Shown piece after piece: positions 26,304 to 34,295 of a DNA stretch of 64,000 bases. The notes under the pieces were generated by a model. The model saw only the letters and a list, made by a program, of their open reading frames with translations. It was not told the DNA's origin and did no database searches. Position numbers and translations under genes: made by a program. The stretch is taken from the NCBI RefSeq assembly GCF_023242475.1, contig NZ_JALJFG010000020.1:1-64000 (forward strand), given 5' to 3'. Within the stretch, counting starts at the first letter, position 1. Every line of letters starts with the position of its first letter. This DNA comes from Pseudomonas sp. MWU15-20650 (GTDB lineage Bacteria > Pseudomonadota > Gammaproteobacteria > Pseudomonadales > Pseudomonadaceae).

Positions 26304-27092
26304 TCAGGGCACCGCCATTACATCGATACGATACGGCTCGAAAATCTTCAACATCTCGCCATTGTCCCGCAGGCCCTTGAGCAATGCACCAAACGCTTCG
26401 CCCGTGATCGGCGCCTTGGGCCGCAGCAATGCGTAATGGTGGTAGACCTGATCGACGCGTTCGGACACCAGGAACTGCCCGGCCATTTCGGCGTTACGCG
26501 CCATGAAATCACTCAGGTATGAACGGGTGACCAAGGCGATATCCGCACGCCCGCGGGCGACCATCAGCAAGTTGCTGTCATGGGAATAGGTCAACGTGGC
26601 GTTGAAGTGTTCGGCCAGGTACTTGGGGTCGGGGTTGAAGTTGGCGAATGCATAGTGATAACCGCTGAAGACTGCCAGGCGCTTGCCGGTAAGGTCGGCG
26701 AAATAGCTTTGATCGCGGTCGGGTTCGCGCTGGGCGACGAAGATTTCCGCGTCTTCAAGCCCCATGTCGATGCTGGTATGGGGAATATTCTGCCAGCCCC
26801 AGGAAGGGTTTTCGAAAATCGCCATGTCAACTCGCCCCTGCTCGAAATCCCGAAAACGACGCGGGATGGAGGTCGGCACCAGCACAAACTGATAGTCGGT
26901 CTGCGCAGCGTTGAGGGCTTCGACCAATTGCGGCAGCAAGCCGGTGTCGGCACCTTGCTCAGGGCGCACCGTGTAGGGTGGAAAGTGCGCGGCACCCACC
27001 CTGACCAACTGAGCGGCACACACCTGCGTCCACGCTACGGTGCCGAGTGCCCATAAAGTAAGTCCTGCAGCCAGCCGCCATGGCGAAAACAT
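26304..27092 (-). CDS. Periplasmic solute-binding protein, family 3 type
   Basis: This protein of about 262 residues has a signal peptide (LTLWALGTVAWTQVCA) and a bacterial SBP_bac_3-like fold: VGAAHFPPYTV, GADTGLLPQLVEALN, FEQGRVDMAIFENPSWGW, LTGKRLAVFSGYHYAFANF and GRADIALVTRSYLSDF. Such proteins bind amino acids or similar small ligands. Orphan copies without permease genes, as here, are common in Pseudomonas and may feed a remote transporter or sense a ligand. The ligand cannot be read from sequence. The ATG at 27092 is preferred to an in-frame GTG at 27104. It converges on pvdS without room for a terminator. Confidence 0.75.
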   Translation of the reverse strand: MFSPWRLAAGLTLWALGTVAWTQVCAAQLVRVGAAHFPPYTVRPEQGADTGLLPQLVEALNAAQTDYQFVLVPTSIPRRFRDFEQGRVDMAIFENPSWGWQNIPHTSIDMGLEDAEIFVAQREPDRDQSYFADLTGKRLAVFSGYHYAFANFNPDPKYLAEHFNATLTYSHDSNLLMVARGRADIALVTRSYLSDFMARNAEMAGQFLVSERVDQVYHHYALLRPKAPITGEAFGALLKGLRDNGEMLKIFEPYRIDVMAVP

Positions 27093-27184
27093 CGAGGCAC
27101 ACACCGTTCAATATGCTGATGGCAATAAGCTAGGCGCTTTTAGCGGGCGAGACAACTTTCACCGGCAAATTAATAACTTGCACC

Positions 27185-27808
27185 TCAGTCCGCCTTCAGC
27201 ACCATCAGCAAGGCTTCTTCAGCCAACTCTTCCAATGTCAGGCTGCCTTCGGCACGAAACCAGGTGGTGGTCCAGGACAAGGCGCCCGTCAGGAAGCGCC
27301 GGGTGATAAACACGTCACCGCGAATATAGCCGGCAGCCTTGGCTTCCCCCAGCACTTGCAACCAGAGTTCTTCATACACGTCACGCAGCGCCAGCACCTG
27401 GGCCTGGCCTTCGGCCGACAGCGAGCGCCATTCGTAGACCAGCACCGCCATCGCCTCGCCACTGCCACCCATGATGGACTGCAATTCACAGCGAATCAGC
27501 GCCAGCACACGCTCGCGGACGTTGCTTGCCTCTTCCAGCGAAGCGCGCATCATCGCCGTGTTGTAATGAATGGTTTCTTCCATCACCGCCCGCAGGATCT
27601 CATCCTTGCTCTTGAAGTGATGAAAAATGCTACCGGACTGGATACCCACGGCGCTGGCCAGGTCACGCACGGTGGTGCGCTCGAAGCCCTTGTTGCGAAA
27701 CAGGTGAGCCGCGGTTTGCAGCAACTTGCCCCGGGCACTGTCGGGGTCGGTCAATTGGCCACCGTCGACCATGGTGCGCATCACCCGCAGGGCTTTGTGC
27801 TCATCCAT
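27185..27808 (-). CDS. atuR: TetR-family repressor AtuR of terpene utilisation
   Basis: This 207-residue TetR regulator has the N-terminal helix-turn-helix at about residues 25-70 (LLQTAAHLFRNKGFERTTVR, LASAVGIQSGSIFHHFKSKD) and a variable ligand-binding C-terminal domain. It is divergent from atuA, as in P. aeruginosa, where AtuR represses the atu genes until terpenoid intermediates appear. The start ATG at 27808 has AAGGAG six bases upstream; a longer in-frame reading to 28336 is antisense to atuA and is rejected. Two inverted copies of its probable operator lie in the 153-bp divergent region. Confidence 0.92.
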   Translation of the reverse strand: MDEHKALRVMRTMVDGGQLTDPDSARGKLLQTAAHLFRNKGFERTTVRDLASAVGIQSGSIFHHFKSKDEILRAVMEETIHYNTAMMRASLEEASNVRERVLALIRCELQSIMGGSGEAMAVLVYEWRSLSAEGQAQVLALRDVYEELWLQVLGEAKAAGYIRGDVFITRRFLTGALSWTTTWFRAEGSLTLEELAEEALLMVLKAD

Positions 27809-27866
27809 GCTGCTCTCCTTCACTTCTACTGACGTCTTGGGCGGCAATTTAGGCCGTGGCAGCCAC

Positions 27867-27925
27867 CCAAGCAAGCGCTTGGGCAAAACTTGTGTCCAGA
27901 GTTTACAAACCAAGCGCTTGCTTGG
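27867..27925. promoter_or_regulatory. Duplicated AtuR operator
   Basis: CCAAGCAAGCGCTTGG at 27867-27882 recurs as its exact reverse complement at 27910-27925; each copy contains the palindrome CAAGCGCTTG. This agrees with published work reporting that AtuR binds two inverted-repeat sequences between atuR and atuA. The 27-bp gap would contain the atuA promoter, but its -35/-10 are not convincing by eye. Confidence 0.85.
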
Positions 27926-27961
27926 TAGTCTCCCGCCCAGCCATTCGGAGAAGGACTTCTC

Positions 27962-29740
27962 ATGAACAAGACGGTTCGTATCGGCTGCGCCAGCGCTTTC
28001 TGGGGTGATACCTGCACCGCCGCCGCCCAGTTGGTGCACGGCGGAGCACTGGATTACCTGGTGTTCGACTACCTGGCGGAGGTCACGATGTCGATCCTCG
28101 CCGGCGCGCGAATGAAAGATCCCCAGGCCGGCTACGCCACGGACTTTGTCGAAGTCCTCACGCCGTTGCTGGCCGATATCCAGCGCCAGGGCATCCGCGT
28201 GATCAGCAACGCCGGTGGCATCAACCCCCTCGCCTGTGCCGCCGCCTTGCAAGCAGCCTGTGACAAGGCCCAGATCCCGCTGACCATCGCCGTGCTGCTG
28301 GGAGACGACCTGCAACCCCAGCTCAAGCAACTGCACGGCATCGTCGATATGTTCAACGGCACGCCGCTACCGCCCCTGTGCGTCAGCGCCAACGCCTACC
28401 TCGGCGCGCCGGGCATCGCGCAAGCGCTGAAACTGGGCGCGGACATTGTCATCACCGGCCGCGTGGTCGACAGCGCGGTGGTCAGCGCGGCGCTGGTGCA
28501 TGAGTTCAATTGGTCATGGCAGGACTACGACCGCCTCGCCCAAGCCGCCCTGGCCGGGCATATCATCGAATGTGGCGCCCAGTGCACCGGCGGCAACTTC
28601 ACCGATTGGCGCGACGTGCCGGACTACGAACACATCGGCTTTCCCATCGTCGAAGTCAGCGCCGATGGGCAATTTACCGTGAACAAGGTCGAGGGCAGCG
28701 GCGGGCTGATCAGTGAACTCAGCGTGGCCGAACAACTGCTGTATGAAATCGGTGACCCGCGCGCCTATCTATTGCCCGACGTGATCTGCGATTTCAGCCA
28801 GGTCACGTTGCGCCAACAAGGCAAAAACCAAGTGCACCTGCGCGGCGCCAAAGGCTTGCCACCGACCGCCCAATACAAAGTCAGCGCCACCTACCCCGAC
28901 GGTTTTCGGTGTACCGCCAGTTGCCTGATCGCCGGTATCGACGCGGTGGCCAAAGCCGAACGGGTCAGCCAGGCGATCATCAACAAGACCTCGGAGCTGT
29001 TCCGCCAGCGCGGCTGGGCGCCGTACACCGAGGTGAACATCGAACTGCTGGGCAGCGAAGCCACCTACGGCGCCCACGCCCAACGCCAGGACTGCCGTGA
29101 AGTCGTGGTCAAGCTGGCCGTGCGACACCCCAGCAAACAGGCGCTGGTACTGTTTGCCCGCGAAATCGCCCAGGCCGCCACCGGCATGGCGCCGGGGCTG
29201 ACCGGGATCGTCGGCGGGCGGCCCACGGTCTACCCGCTGATCCGGCTGTTTTCGTTCCTGATCGACAAATCGTCCTGCGACGTCGCCGTCGATTACCAGA
29301 ACCAACGCCACACGGTTGAAAGGCCCGCCTCCACGTCATTGCTCACCCCGGCCGCCCCCATCGAGCCCCCCAAGCCGCAGGGCCGCGCCGACGCCAGCGT
29401 GTCCCTGGTGAAACTTGCCGTGGCGCGTTCCGGCGACAAAGGCAACCACAGCAATATCGGCGTGATCGCCCGCCACCCCGACTACCTGCCGTGGATCGCC
29501 GAAGCGCTGACCCCGGAGGTGATCGTCGACTGGATGGGCCACGTGCTCGACCCGATTCATGGCCGCATCGAACGCTGGTATATGCCCGGCAGCCACAGCC
29601 TGAATTTCGTCCTGGAAAATGCCTTGGGCGGCGGCGGCATGGCCAGCCTGCGCATCGACCCGCAAGGCAAGGCGTTCGCCCAGCAACTGCTGGAAATCCC
29701 CATCGCCGTGCCGCAACACATCGCAGATTCTCTTACCTAA
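27962..29740 (+). CDS. atuA: AtuA, acyclic terpene utilisation protein (DUF1446)
   Basis: This 592-residue protein has an N-terminal DUF1446 domain (RIGCASAFWGDTCTAAAQLV, DYLAEVTMSIL, ISNAGGINPLACA, ITGRVVDSAVVSAALV) and a C-terminal AtuA-type domain (LAVARSGDKGNHSNIGVIA). It is required for growth on citronellol and geraniol in P. aeruginosa and P. citronellolis, but its reaction is not firmly established. It is the first gene of the catabolic operon, with GGAG/AAGGA before the ATG. The next gene begins 12 bp after its stop. Confidence 0.93.
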   Translation: MNKTVRIGCASAFWGDTCTAAAQLVHGGALDYLVFDYLAEVTMSILAGARMKDPQAGYATDFVEVLTPLLADIQRQGIRVISNAGGINPLACAAALQAACDKAQIPLTIAVLLGDDLQPQLKQLHGIVDMFNGTPLPPLCVSANAYLGAPGIAQALKLGADIVITGRVVDSAVVSAALVHEFNWSWQDYDRLAQAALAGHIIECGAQCTGGNFTDWRDVPDYEHIGFPIVEVSADGQFTVNKVEGSGGLISELSVAEQLLYEIGDPRAYLLPDVICDFSQVTLRQQGKNQVHLRGAKGLPPTAQYKVSATYPDGFRCTASCLIAGIDAVAKAERVSQAIINKTSELFRQRGWAPYTEVNIELLGSEATYGAHAQRQDCREVVVKLAVRHPSKQALVLFAREIAQAATGMAPGLTGIVGGRPTVYPLIRLFSFLIDKSSCDVAVDYQNQRHTVERPASTSLLTPAAPIEPPKPQGRADASVSLVKLAVARSGDKGNHSNIGVIARHPDYLPWIAEALTPEVIVDWMGHVLDPIHGRIERWYMPGSHSLNFVLENALGGGGMASLRIDPQGKAFAQQLLEIPIAVPQHIADSLT

Positions 29741-29752
29741 AGGACCGTCGCC

Positions 29753-30625
29753 GTGGCCTTCGACTCGATCTTCAAAACCGGCCTGTTCCAAGGGCAAACC
29801 GTGATTGTCACCGGCGGCGGCAGTGGCATTGGCCGCTGCACCGCCCATGAACTGGCAGCGCTTGGCGCCCGCGTCATCCTGGTCGGACGCAAGCCGGAAA
29901 AGCTCCAGAAAGTCGCCGCAGAAATCGCTGAAGACGGCGGCAACGCGCAATGGCATGCCTGCGATATTCGCGATGAAGAGGCGGTGAAGGCGCAGGTTAC
30001 GCAGATCATCCACGACCACGGCCCGATCCACGGCCTGGTGAATAATGCAGGCGGCCAATACCCGTCGCCGCTGGCGTCGATCAATCAAAAGGGCTTTGAA
30101 ACCGTGCTGCGCACCAACCTCGTCGGCGGCTTCCTGATGGCTCGGGAAGTGTTCAACCAGTCGATGAGCACGCACGGCGGCGCCATCGTCAACATGCTCG
30201 CCGACATGTGGGGCGGCATGCCGGGCATGGGCCACTCGGGCGCGGCGCGTTCAGGCATGGACAATTTCACCAAAACCGCCGCGTTTGAATGGGGTTATGC
30301 CGGCGTACGCGTCAACGCCGTGGCGCCCGGCTGGATTGCCTCCAGCGGCATGGACACCTACGAAGGCGCGTTCAAGGCGGTGATCCCGACCTTGCGCGAA
30401 CATGTGCCGCTCAAGCGCATCGGCACCGAGTCGGAAGTCAGCGCCGCCATCGTGTTTCTGCTCAGCCCGGCCGCCGCCTTCATCAGCGGCAGCACCTTGC
30501 GCATCGACGGTGCCGCCAGCCTGGGTAGCCGAGCATGGCCTTTGCCCAAGGCACAGCGGCCCAGTGAACCGTTCAATGGCTTCCACCGCGCCTACCTGCC
30601 CGATGTGCTCAAGGCGGAGCAATAA
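29753..30625 (+). CDS. atuB: AtuB, SDR-family dehydrogenase of the citronellol pathway
   Basis: This 290-residue short-chain dehydrogenase starts at GTG 29753 with AAAGGA upstream. The Rossmann motif VTGGGSGIGR and NNAGGQYPSP are clear. The usual YxxxK site is replaced by HSGAARSGMDNFTK, as in dienoyl/enoyl-CoA reductase-like members that lack the canonical Tyr. AtuB has been proposed to oxidise citronellol/citronellal or act on CoA intermediates; the residue pattern favours a CoA-linked substrate, which is inference. It lies between atuA and atuC with gaps of 12 and 3 bp, so it is certainly in the operon. Confidence 0.88.
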   Translation: MAFDSIFKTGLFQGQTVIVTGGGSGIGRCTAHELAALGARVILVGRKPEKLQKVAAEIAEDGGNAQWHACDIRDEEAVKAQVTQIIHDHGPIHGLVNNAGGQYPSPLASINQKGFETVLRTNLVGGFLMAREVFNQSMSTHGGAIVNMLADMWGGMPGMGHSGAARSGMDNFTKTAAFEWGYAGVRVNAVAPGWIASSGMDTYEGAFKAVIPTLREHVPLKRIGTESEVSAAIVFLLSPAAAFISGSTLRIDGAASLGSRAWPLPKAQRPSEPFNGFHRAYLPDVLKAEQ

Positions 30626-30628
30626 ACC

Positions 30629-32245
30629 ATGCCCGTGATCGAAACCCTGATAGACGCCCATAGCCCACAGTTCGCGCAAAACCGCGACGCCATGCTGGCC
30701 GCCATCGCGCAGTTGCGCCAGTTGGAACACAACCTGCTCGCCAAGGCGCAGGAAGCCAAACCCAAGTTCGACAAGCGCGGCCAGTTGCTGCCACGCGAGC
30801 GCCTCAACCTGCTGCTGGACCCCGGCGCGCCGTTCCTGGAGTTGGCTAGCCTGGCCGGCTACAAACTCCACGACGACAAAGACGGTAGCGCCGCCGGTGG
30901 CGGGCTGATCGCCGGCATCGGCTATGTCAGCGGCGTGCGCATGCTGGTGGTGGCGAACAACAGCGCGATCAAGGGCGGCACCATTTCCCCCAGCGGCTTG
31001 AAAAAATCCCTGCGCCTGCAACAGATCGCCATGGAGAACAAATTGCCGGTGGTGACCCTCGCCGAAAGCGGCGGCGCCAACCTCAATTACGCCGCCGAGA
31101 TTTTCGTCGAAGGCGCGCGCAGCTTTGCCAACCAGGCGCGCATGTCGGCTATGGGCCTGCCGCAAATCACCGTGGTGCACGGCTCGGCCACGGCGGGCGG
31201 CGCGTATCAACCGGGGTTGTCGGATTACGTGGTGGTGGTGCGCGGCAAGGCCAAGCTGTTCCTCGCCGGGCCTCCGTTGCTCAAGGCGGCCACCGGCGAA
31301 GTCGCCACCGATGAAGCCTTGGGCGGCGCCCAGATGCATGCGCAAGTCGCCGGCACCGCTGAATACCTGGCGGAAAACGATGCCGATGGCGTGCGCATCG
31401 TGCGTGAAATCGTCGGCCTGCTGCCCTGGGATGACCACCTGCCGCGGGCCGCGAAACGCACCTACGCCGAGCCGTTGTACCCCATCGACGAGCTGCTCGG
31501 GCTGATCCCCGACGACCCGAAAAAACCCTACGACGTACGCGAAATCCTCGCGCGCCTGGCGGACGCCTCTCACTTCCTCGAGTTCAAGCACGAGTACGAC
31601 GCCCACACCGTCTGCGGCCACCTGCACATCCAAGGCCGCGCCGTCGGTGTGATCGGCAATAACGGCCCCATCACACCCAAGGGCGCCAGCAAGGCCGCGC
31701 AGTTTATCCAGCTGTGTGACCAGAGCCGCACGCCGCTGTTGTTCCTGCACAACACCACCGGCTTCATGGTCGGCAGCGAGTCGGAACAGCAAGGCGTGAT
31801 CAAGCACGGCGCGAAGATGATCCAGGCGGTGGCCAACGCCCGTGTGCCCAAACTCACGATTGTGGTGGGCGGCTCCTACGGTGCCGGCAACTATGCGATG
31901 TGCGGTCGCGGCCTGGACCCGCGCTTTATCTTCGCCTGGCCCAACAGCCGTACGGCGGTGATGGGTGGTGCTCAGGCGGGCAAGGTGCTGCGCATCGTCA
32001 CCGAGGCCAAGCAACTGAAGGACGGCCTGGTGCCCGACCCCAAGGTGCTCGACATGCTCGAACAGGTCACCGCGCAAAAGCTCGACAGCCAGTCCACCGC
32101 CCTGTACGGCAGCGCCAACCTGTGGGACGACGGGCTGATTGATCCACGCGATAGCCGCACCTTGCTCGGTTTTCTACTGGATATCTGTCACGAAGCCGAA
32201 CGGCGGCAACTGCAACCCAACAGCTTTGGCGTGGCGCGCTTCTAA
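30629..32245 (+). CDS. atuC: Geranyl-CoA carboxylase beta subunit AtuC
   Basis: This 538-residue carboxyltransferase of the acyl-CoA carboxylase family moves CO2 from biotin on AtuF to the gamma-methyl group of geranyl-CoA. Visible family signatures are RLNLLLDPGAPFLEL, AGIGYVSGVRMLVVANN, ESGGANL and GSATAGGAYQPGLSD in the N-terminal half. GVIGNNGPITPKGASKAAQF, TPLLFLHNTTGFMVG and GSYGAGNYAMCGRG lie in the C-terminal half. The related LiuB enzyme of leucine breakdown is similar in sequence, but cluster context (atuA, atuB, atuF) supports AtuC. Confidence 0.93.
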   Translation: MPVIETLIDAHSPQFAQNRDAMLAAIAQLRQLEHNLLAKAQEAKPKFDKRGQLLPRERLNLLLDPGAPFLELASLAGYKLHDDKDGSAAGGGLIAGIGYVSGVRMLVVANNSAIKGGTISPSGLKKSLRLQQIAMENKLPVVTLAESGGANLNYAAEIFVEGARSFANQARMSAMGLPQITVVHGSATAGGAYQPGLSDYVVVVRGKAKLFLAGPPLLKAATGEVATDEALGGAQMHAQVAGTAEYLAENDADGVRIVREIVGLLPWDDHLPRAAKRTYAEPLYPIDELLGLIPDDPKKPYDVREILARLADASHFLEFKHEYDAHTVCGHLHIQGRAVGVIGNNGPITPKGASKAAQFIQLCDQSRTPLLFLHNTTGFMVGSESEQQGVIKHGAKMIQAVANARVPKLTIVVGGSYGAGNYAMCGRGLDPRFIFAWPNSRTAVMGGAQAGKVLRIVTEAKQLKDGLVPDPKVLDMLEQVTAQKLDSQSTALYGSANLWDDGLIDPRDSRTLLGFLLDICHEAERRQLQPNSFGVARF

Positions 32246-32269
32246 CGACGATCAGGAGAACGATAAAAA

Positions 32270-33427
32270 ATGATTTTTACCCAGGAACACCAGGAACTGC
32301 GTCGCACCGTCCGCGCCTTCGTCGACCGCGAGATCAACCCCTATGTGGATGAATGGGAAAAAGCCGGGCGCTTCCCTATCCACGAAATTTTTCGCAAAGC
32401 CGGCGACCTCGGCCTGCTGGGCATTTCCAAGCCGGAGCAGTTCGGCGGCATGGGCCTGGACTACAGCTATTCCATCGTCGCCGCCGAAGAGTTCGGCACC
32501 ATTCGCTGCGGCGGTATCCCCATGTCGATCGGCGTGCAGACCGACATGTGCACCCCCGCCCTCGCCCGCTTCGGCTCCGATGAACTGCGCGACGAATTCC
32601 TGCGCCCGGCCATCAGCGGCGAACACGTCGGTTGCATCGGCGTCTCGGAAACCGGTGCCGGGTCCGACGTGGCGGGGCTCAAGACCCATGCGCGCAAAGA
32701 TGGCAGCGACTACGTGATCAACGGCAGCAAAATGTGGATCACCAACTCGCCCAGCGCCGACTTTATCTGCCTGCTGGCCAACACCTCCGACGACAAACCG
32801 CACGTCAACAAATCGCTGATCATGGTACCGATGAACACCCCGGGCATCAGCGTCAGCCCGCCCCTGGAAAAGCTCGGCATGCACAGCTCCGAGACCGCCC
32901 AAGTGTTCTTCGATGGCGTGCGCGTGCCACAGCGCAACCGCATCGGCCATGAGGGCGCGGGCTTCATGATGCAGATGCTGCAATTCCAGGAAGAACGCCT
33001 GTTTGGCGCGGCCAATATGATCAAGGGCCTGGAGTACTGCATCGACAGCACCATCGAATACTGCAAGGAGCGCCAGACCTTCGGCAAAGCGCTGATCGAC
33101 AATCAGGTCATCCACTTCCGCCTGGCCGAACTGGCCACTGAGATCGAATGCCTGCGCGCGTTGGTCTACCAGGCCACCGAGCAATACATCAAAGGCCAGG
33201 ACGTGACCCGCCTGGCCTCCATGGCCAAGCTCAAGGCCGGGCGCCTGGGCCGCGAAGTCAGTGACAGTTGCCTGCAATATTGGGGCGGCATGGGCTTCAT
33301 GTGGGACAACCCGGTGGCCCGCGCCTATCGCGACGTACGCCTGGTGTCGATTGGCGGCGGTGCCGACGAAATCATGCTGGGCATCATCAGCAAACTGATG
33401 GGCACCTTGCCGGGGAAAAAGTCATGA
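32270..33427 (+). CDS. atuD: Citronellyl-CoA dehydrogenase AtuD
   Basis: This 385-residue FAD acyl-CoA dehydrogenase introduces the 2,3-double bond into citronellyl-CoA to give geranyl-CoA, the carboxylase substrate. It shows the family features GCIGVSETGAGSDVAGLKTH, MWITNSPSADF, RQTFGKALIDNQVIHFRLAEL, CLQYWGGMGFMWDNPVARAYRD and IGGGADEIMLGII. AGGAG lies upstream of the ATG. It overlaps the next gene by four bases (ATGA), so the two are translationally coupled. Confidence 0.93.
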   Translation: MIFTQEHQELRRTVRAFVDREINPYVDEWEKAGRFPIHEIFRKAGDLGLLGISKPEQFGGMGLDYSYSIVAAEEFGTIRCGGIPMSIGVQTDMCTPALARFGSDELRDEFLRPAISGEHVGCIGVSETGAGSDVAGLKTHARKDGSDYVINGSKMWITNSPSADFICLLANTSDDKPHVNKSLIMVPMNTPGISVSPPLEKLGMHSSETAQVFFDGVRVPQRNRIGHEGAGFMMQMLQFQEERLFGAANMIKGLEYCIDSTIEYCKERQTFGKALIDNQVIHFRLAELATEIECLRALVYQATEQYIKGQDVTRLASMAKLKAGRLGREVSDSCLQYWGGMGFMWDNPVARAYRDVRLVSIGGGADEIMLGIISKLMGTLPGKKS

Positions 33428-34185
33428 ACACCCTGTTGCTGGAGCCCCATAACGGCGTGTTGCACATCACCCTCAACCGCCCGCAATGCCGCAACGCCAT
33501 GAGCCTGGAAATGGTCAATGAACTGCGCGCGGTCGTGGCGCAGTTGGACAGCCACGTGCGCGCGCTGGTGATCAGCGGTGCGGGTGGGCACTTCTGCGCC
33601 GGGGCGGATGTGAAGGACATGGTCCAGGCCGGCGGCCAGTTGCAGGCCCTGAACCGGGCGTTCGGCACATTGCTGCAAGAAGTAGAAGCGGTGCCCCAGG
33701 TGGTCATCGTCGTACTGCAAGGCGCCGTGCTGGGCGGTGGTTTTGGCCTGGCGTGCGTCAGCGATATTGCCCTTGCCGACCATCAGGCACAGTTCGGCTT
33801 GCCGGAGACCAGCCTGGGATTATTACCGGCACAGATTGCGCCGTTTGTGGTCAAGCGTATCGGCCTGACCCAGGCTCGCCGGCTGGCGCTGACGGCGGCG
33901 CAGTTTGATGGGGTGGAGGCTGGGCGGCTGGGGGTGGTGCATTTTGTGGAGCACGACCCGCAGGCGCTAGCCGAGCGATTGGATGAGGTGCTGGGGCAGG
34001 TGTTGCGCTGTGCACCGGGGGCTAATGGGCGGACCAAGGCGCTGTTGTTGGCGAGTGGGGCTGAACCGCTTGAAGAGGTGCTGGACCGAGGGGCGCAATG
34101 GTTTGCTGAAGCGGTGAGAAGTGAAGAAGGGATTGAGGGGACCCAGGCGTTTGTGCAGAAGCGCAGGCCGGGGTGGTGTAAATGA
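33424..34185 (+). CDS. atuE: AtuE, crotonase-family isohexenyl-glutaconyl-CoA hydratase
   Basis: This 253-residue enoyl-CoA hydratase family protein has the two oxyanion-hole segments ISGAGGHFCAGADVKDM and QGAVLGGGFGLACVSD, and GLPETSLGLLP. It hydrates the carboxylated geranyl intermediate before retro-aldol cleavage. It begins at ATG 33424 inside the atuD stop. The 3' end is G-rich with unusual codon choice (GTG/GGG runs from about 33900), suggesting drift near the adjacent REPIN. Confidence 0.9.
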   Translation: MNTLLLEPHNGVLHITLNRPQCRNAMSLEMVNELRAVVAQLDSHVRALVISGAGGHFCAGADVKDMVQAGGQLQALNRAFGTLLQEVEAVPQVVIVVLQGAVLGGGFGLACVSDIALADHQAQFGLPETSLGLLPAQIAPFVVKRIGLTQARRLALTAAQFDGVEAGRLGVVHFVEHDPQALAERLDEVLGQVLRCAPGANGRTKALLLASGAEPLEEVLDRGAQWFAEAVRSEEGIEGTQAFVQKRRPGWCK

Positions 34186-34190
34186 CGTCA

Positions 34191-34258
34191 TCGGAGCAAG
34201 CCCCCTCCCACATTTTGAAATGCGTTCCCACTGTGGGATTGGGCTTGCTCGCGATGAG
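34191..34258. repeat. REPIN inside the atu operon
   Basis: The arm GGAGCAAGCCCCCTCCCACA is mirrored by TGTGGGATTGGGCTTGCTCG about 25 bases later. It lies in the 110-bp atuE-atuF gap, the only large gap in the operon, and could shape read-through or mRNA stability. Confidence 0.75.
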
Positions 34259-34295
34259 GCCCGAACAAACACCCTACCAGCCAAGGGGTAACCCA

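Noticed and set aside
27809..28336. N-terminal extension of AtuR to 383 residues
   Set aside because: The extension is antisense to atuA and crosses the operators. The internal ATG at 27808 has a strong AAGGAG and gives the normal TetR length.
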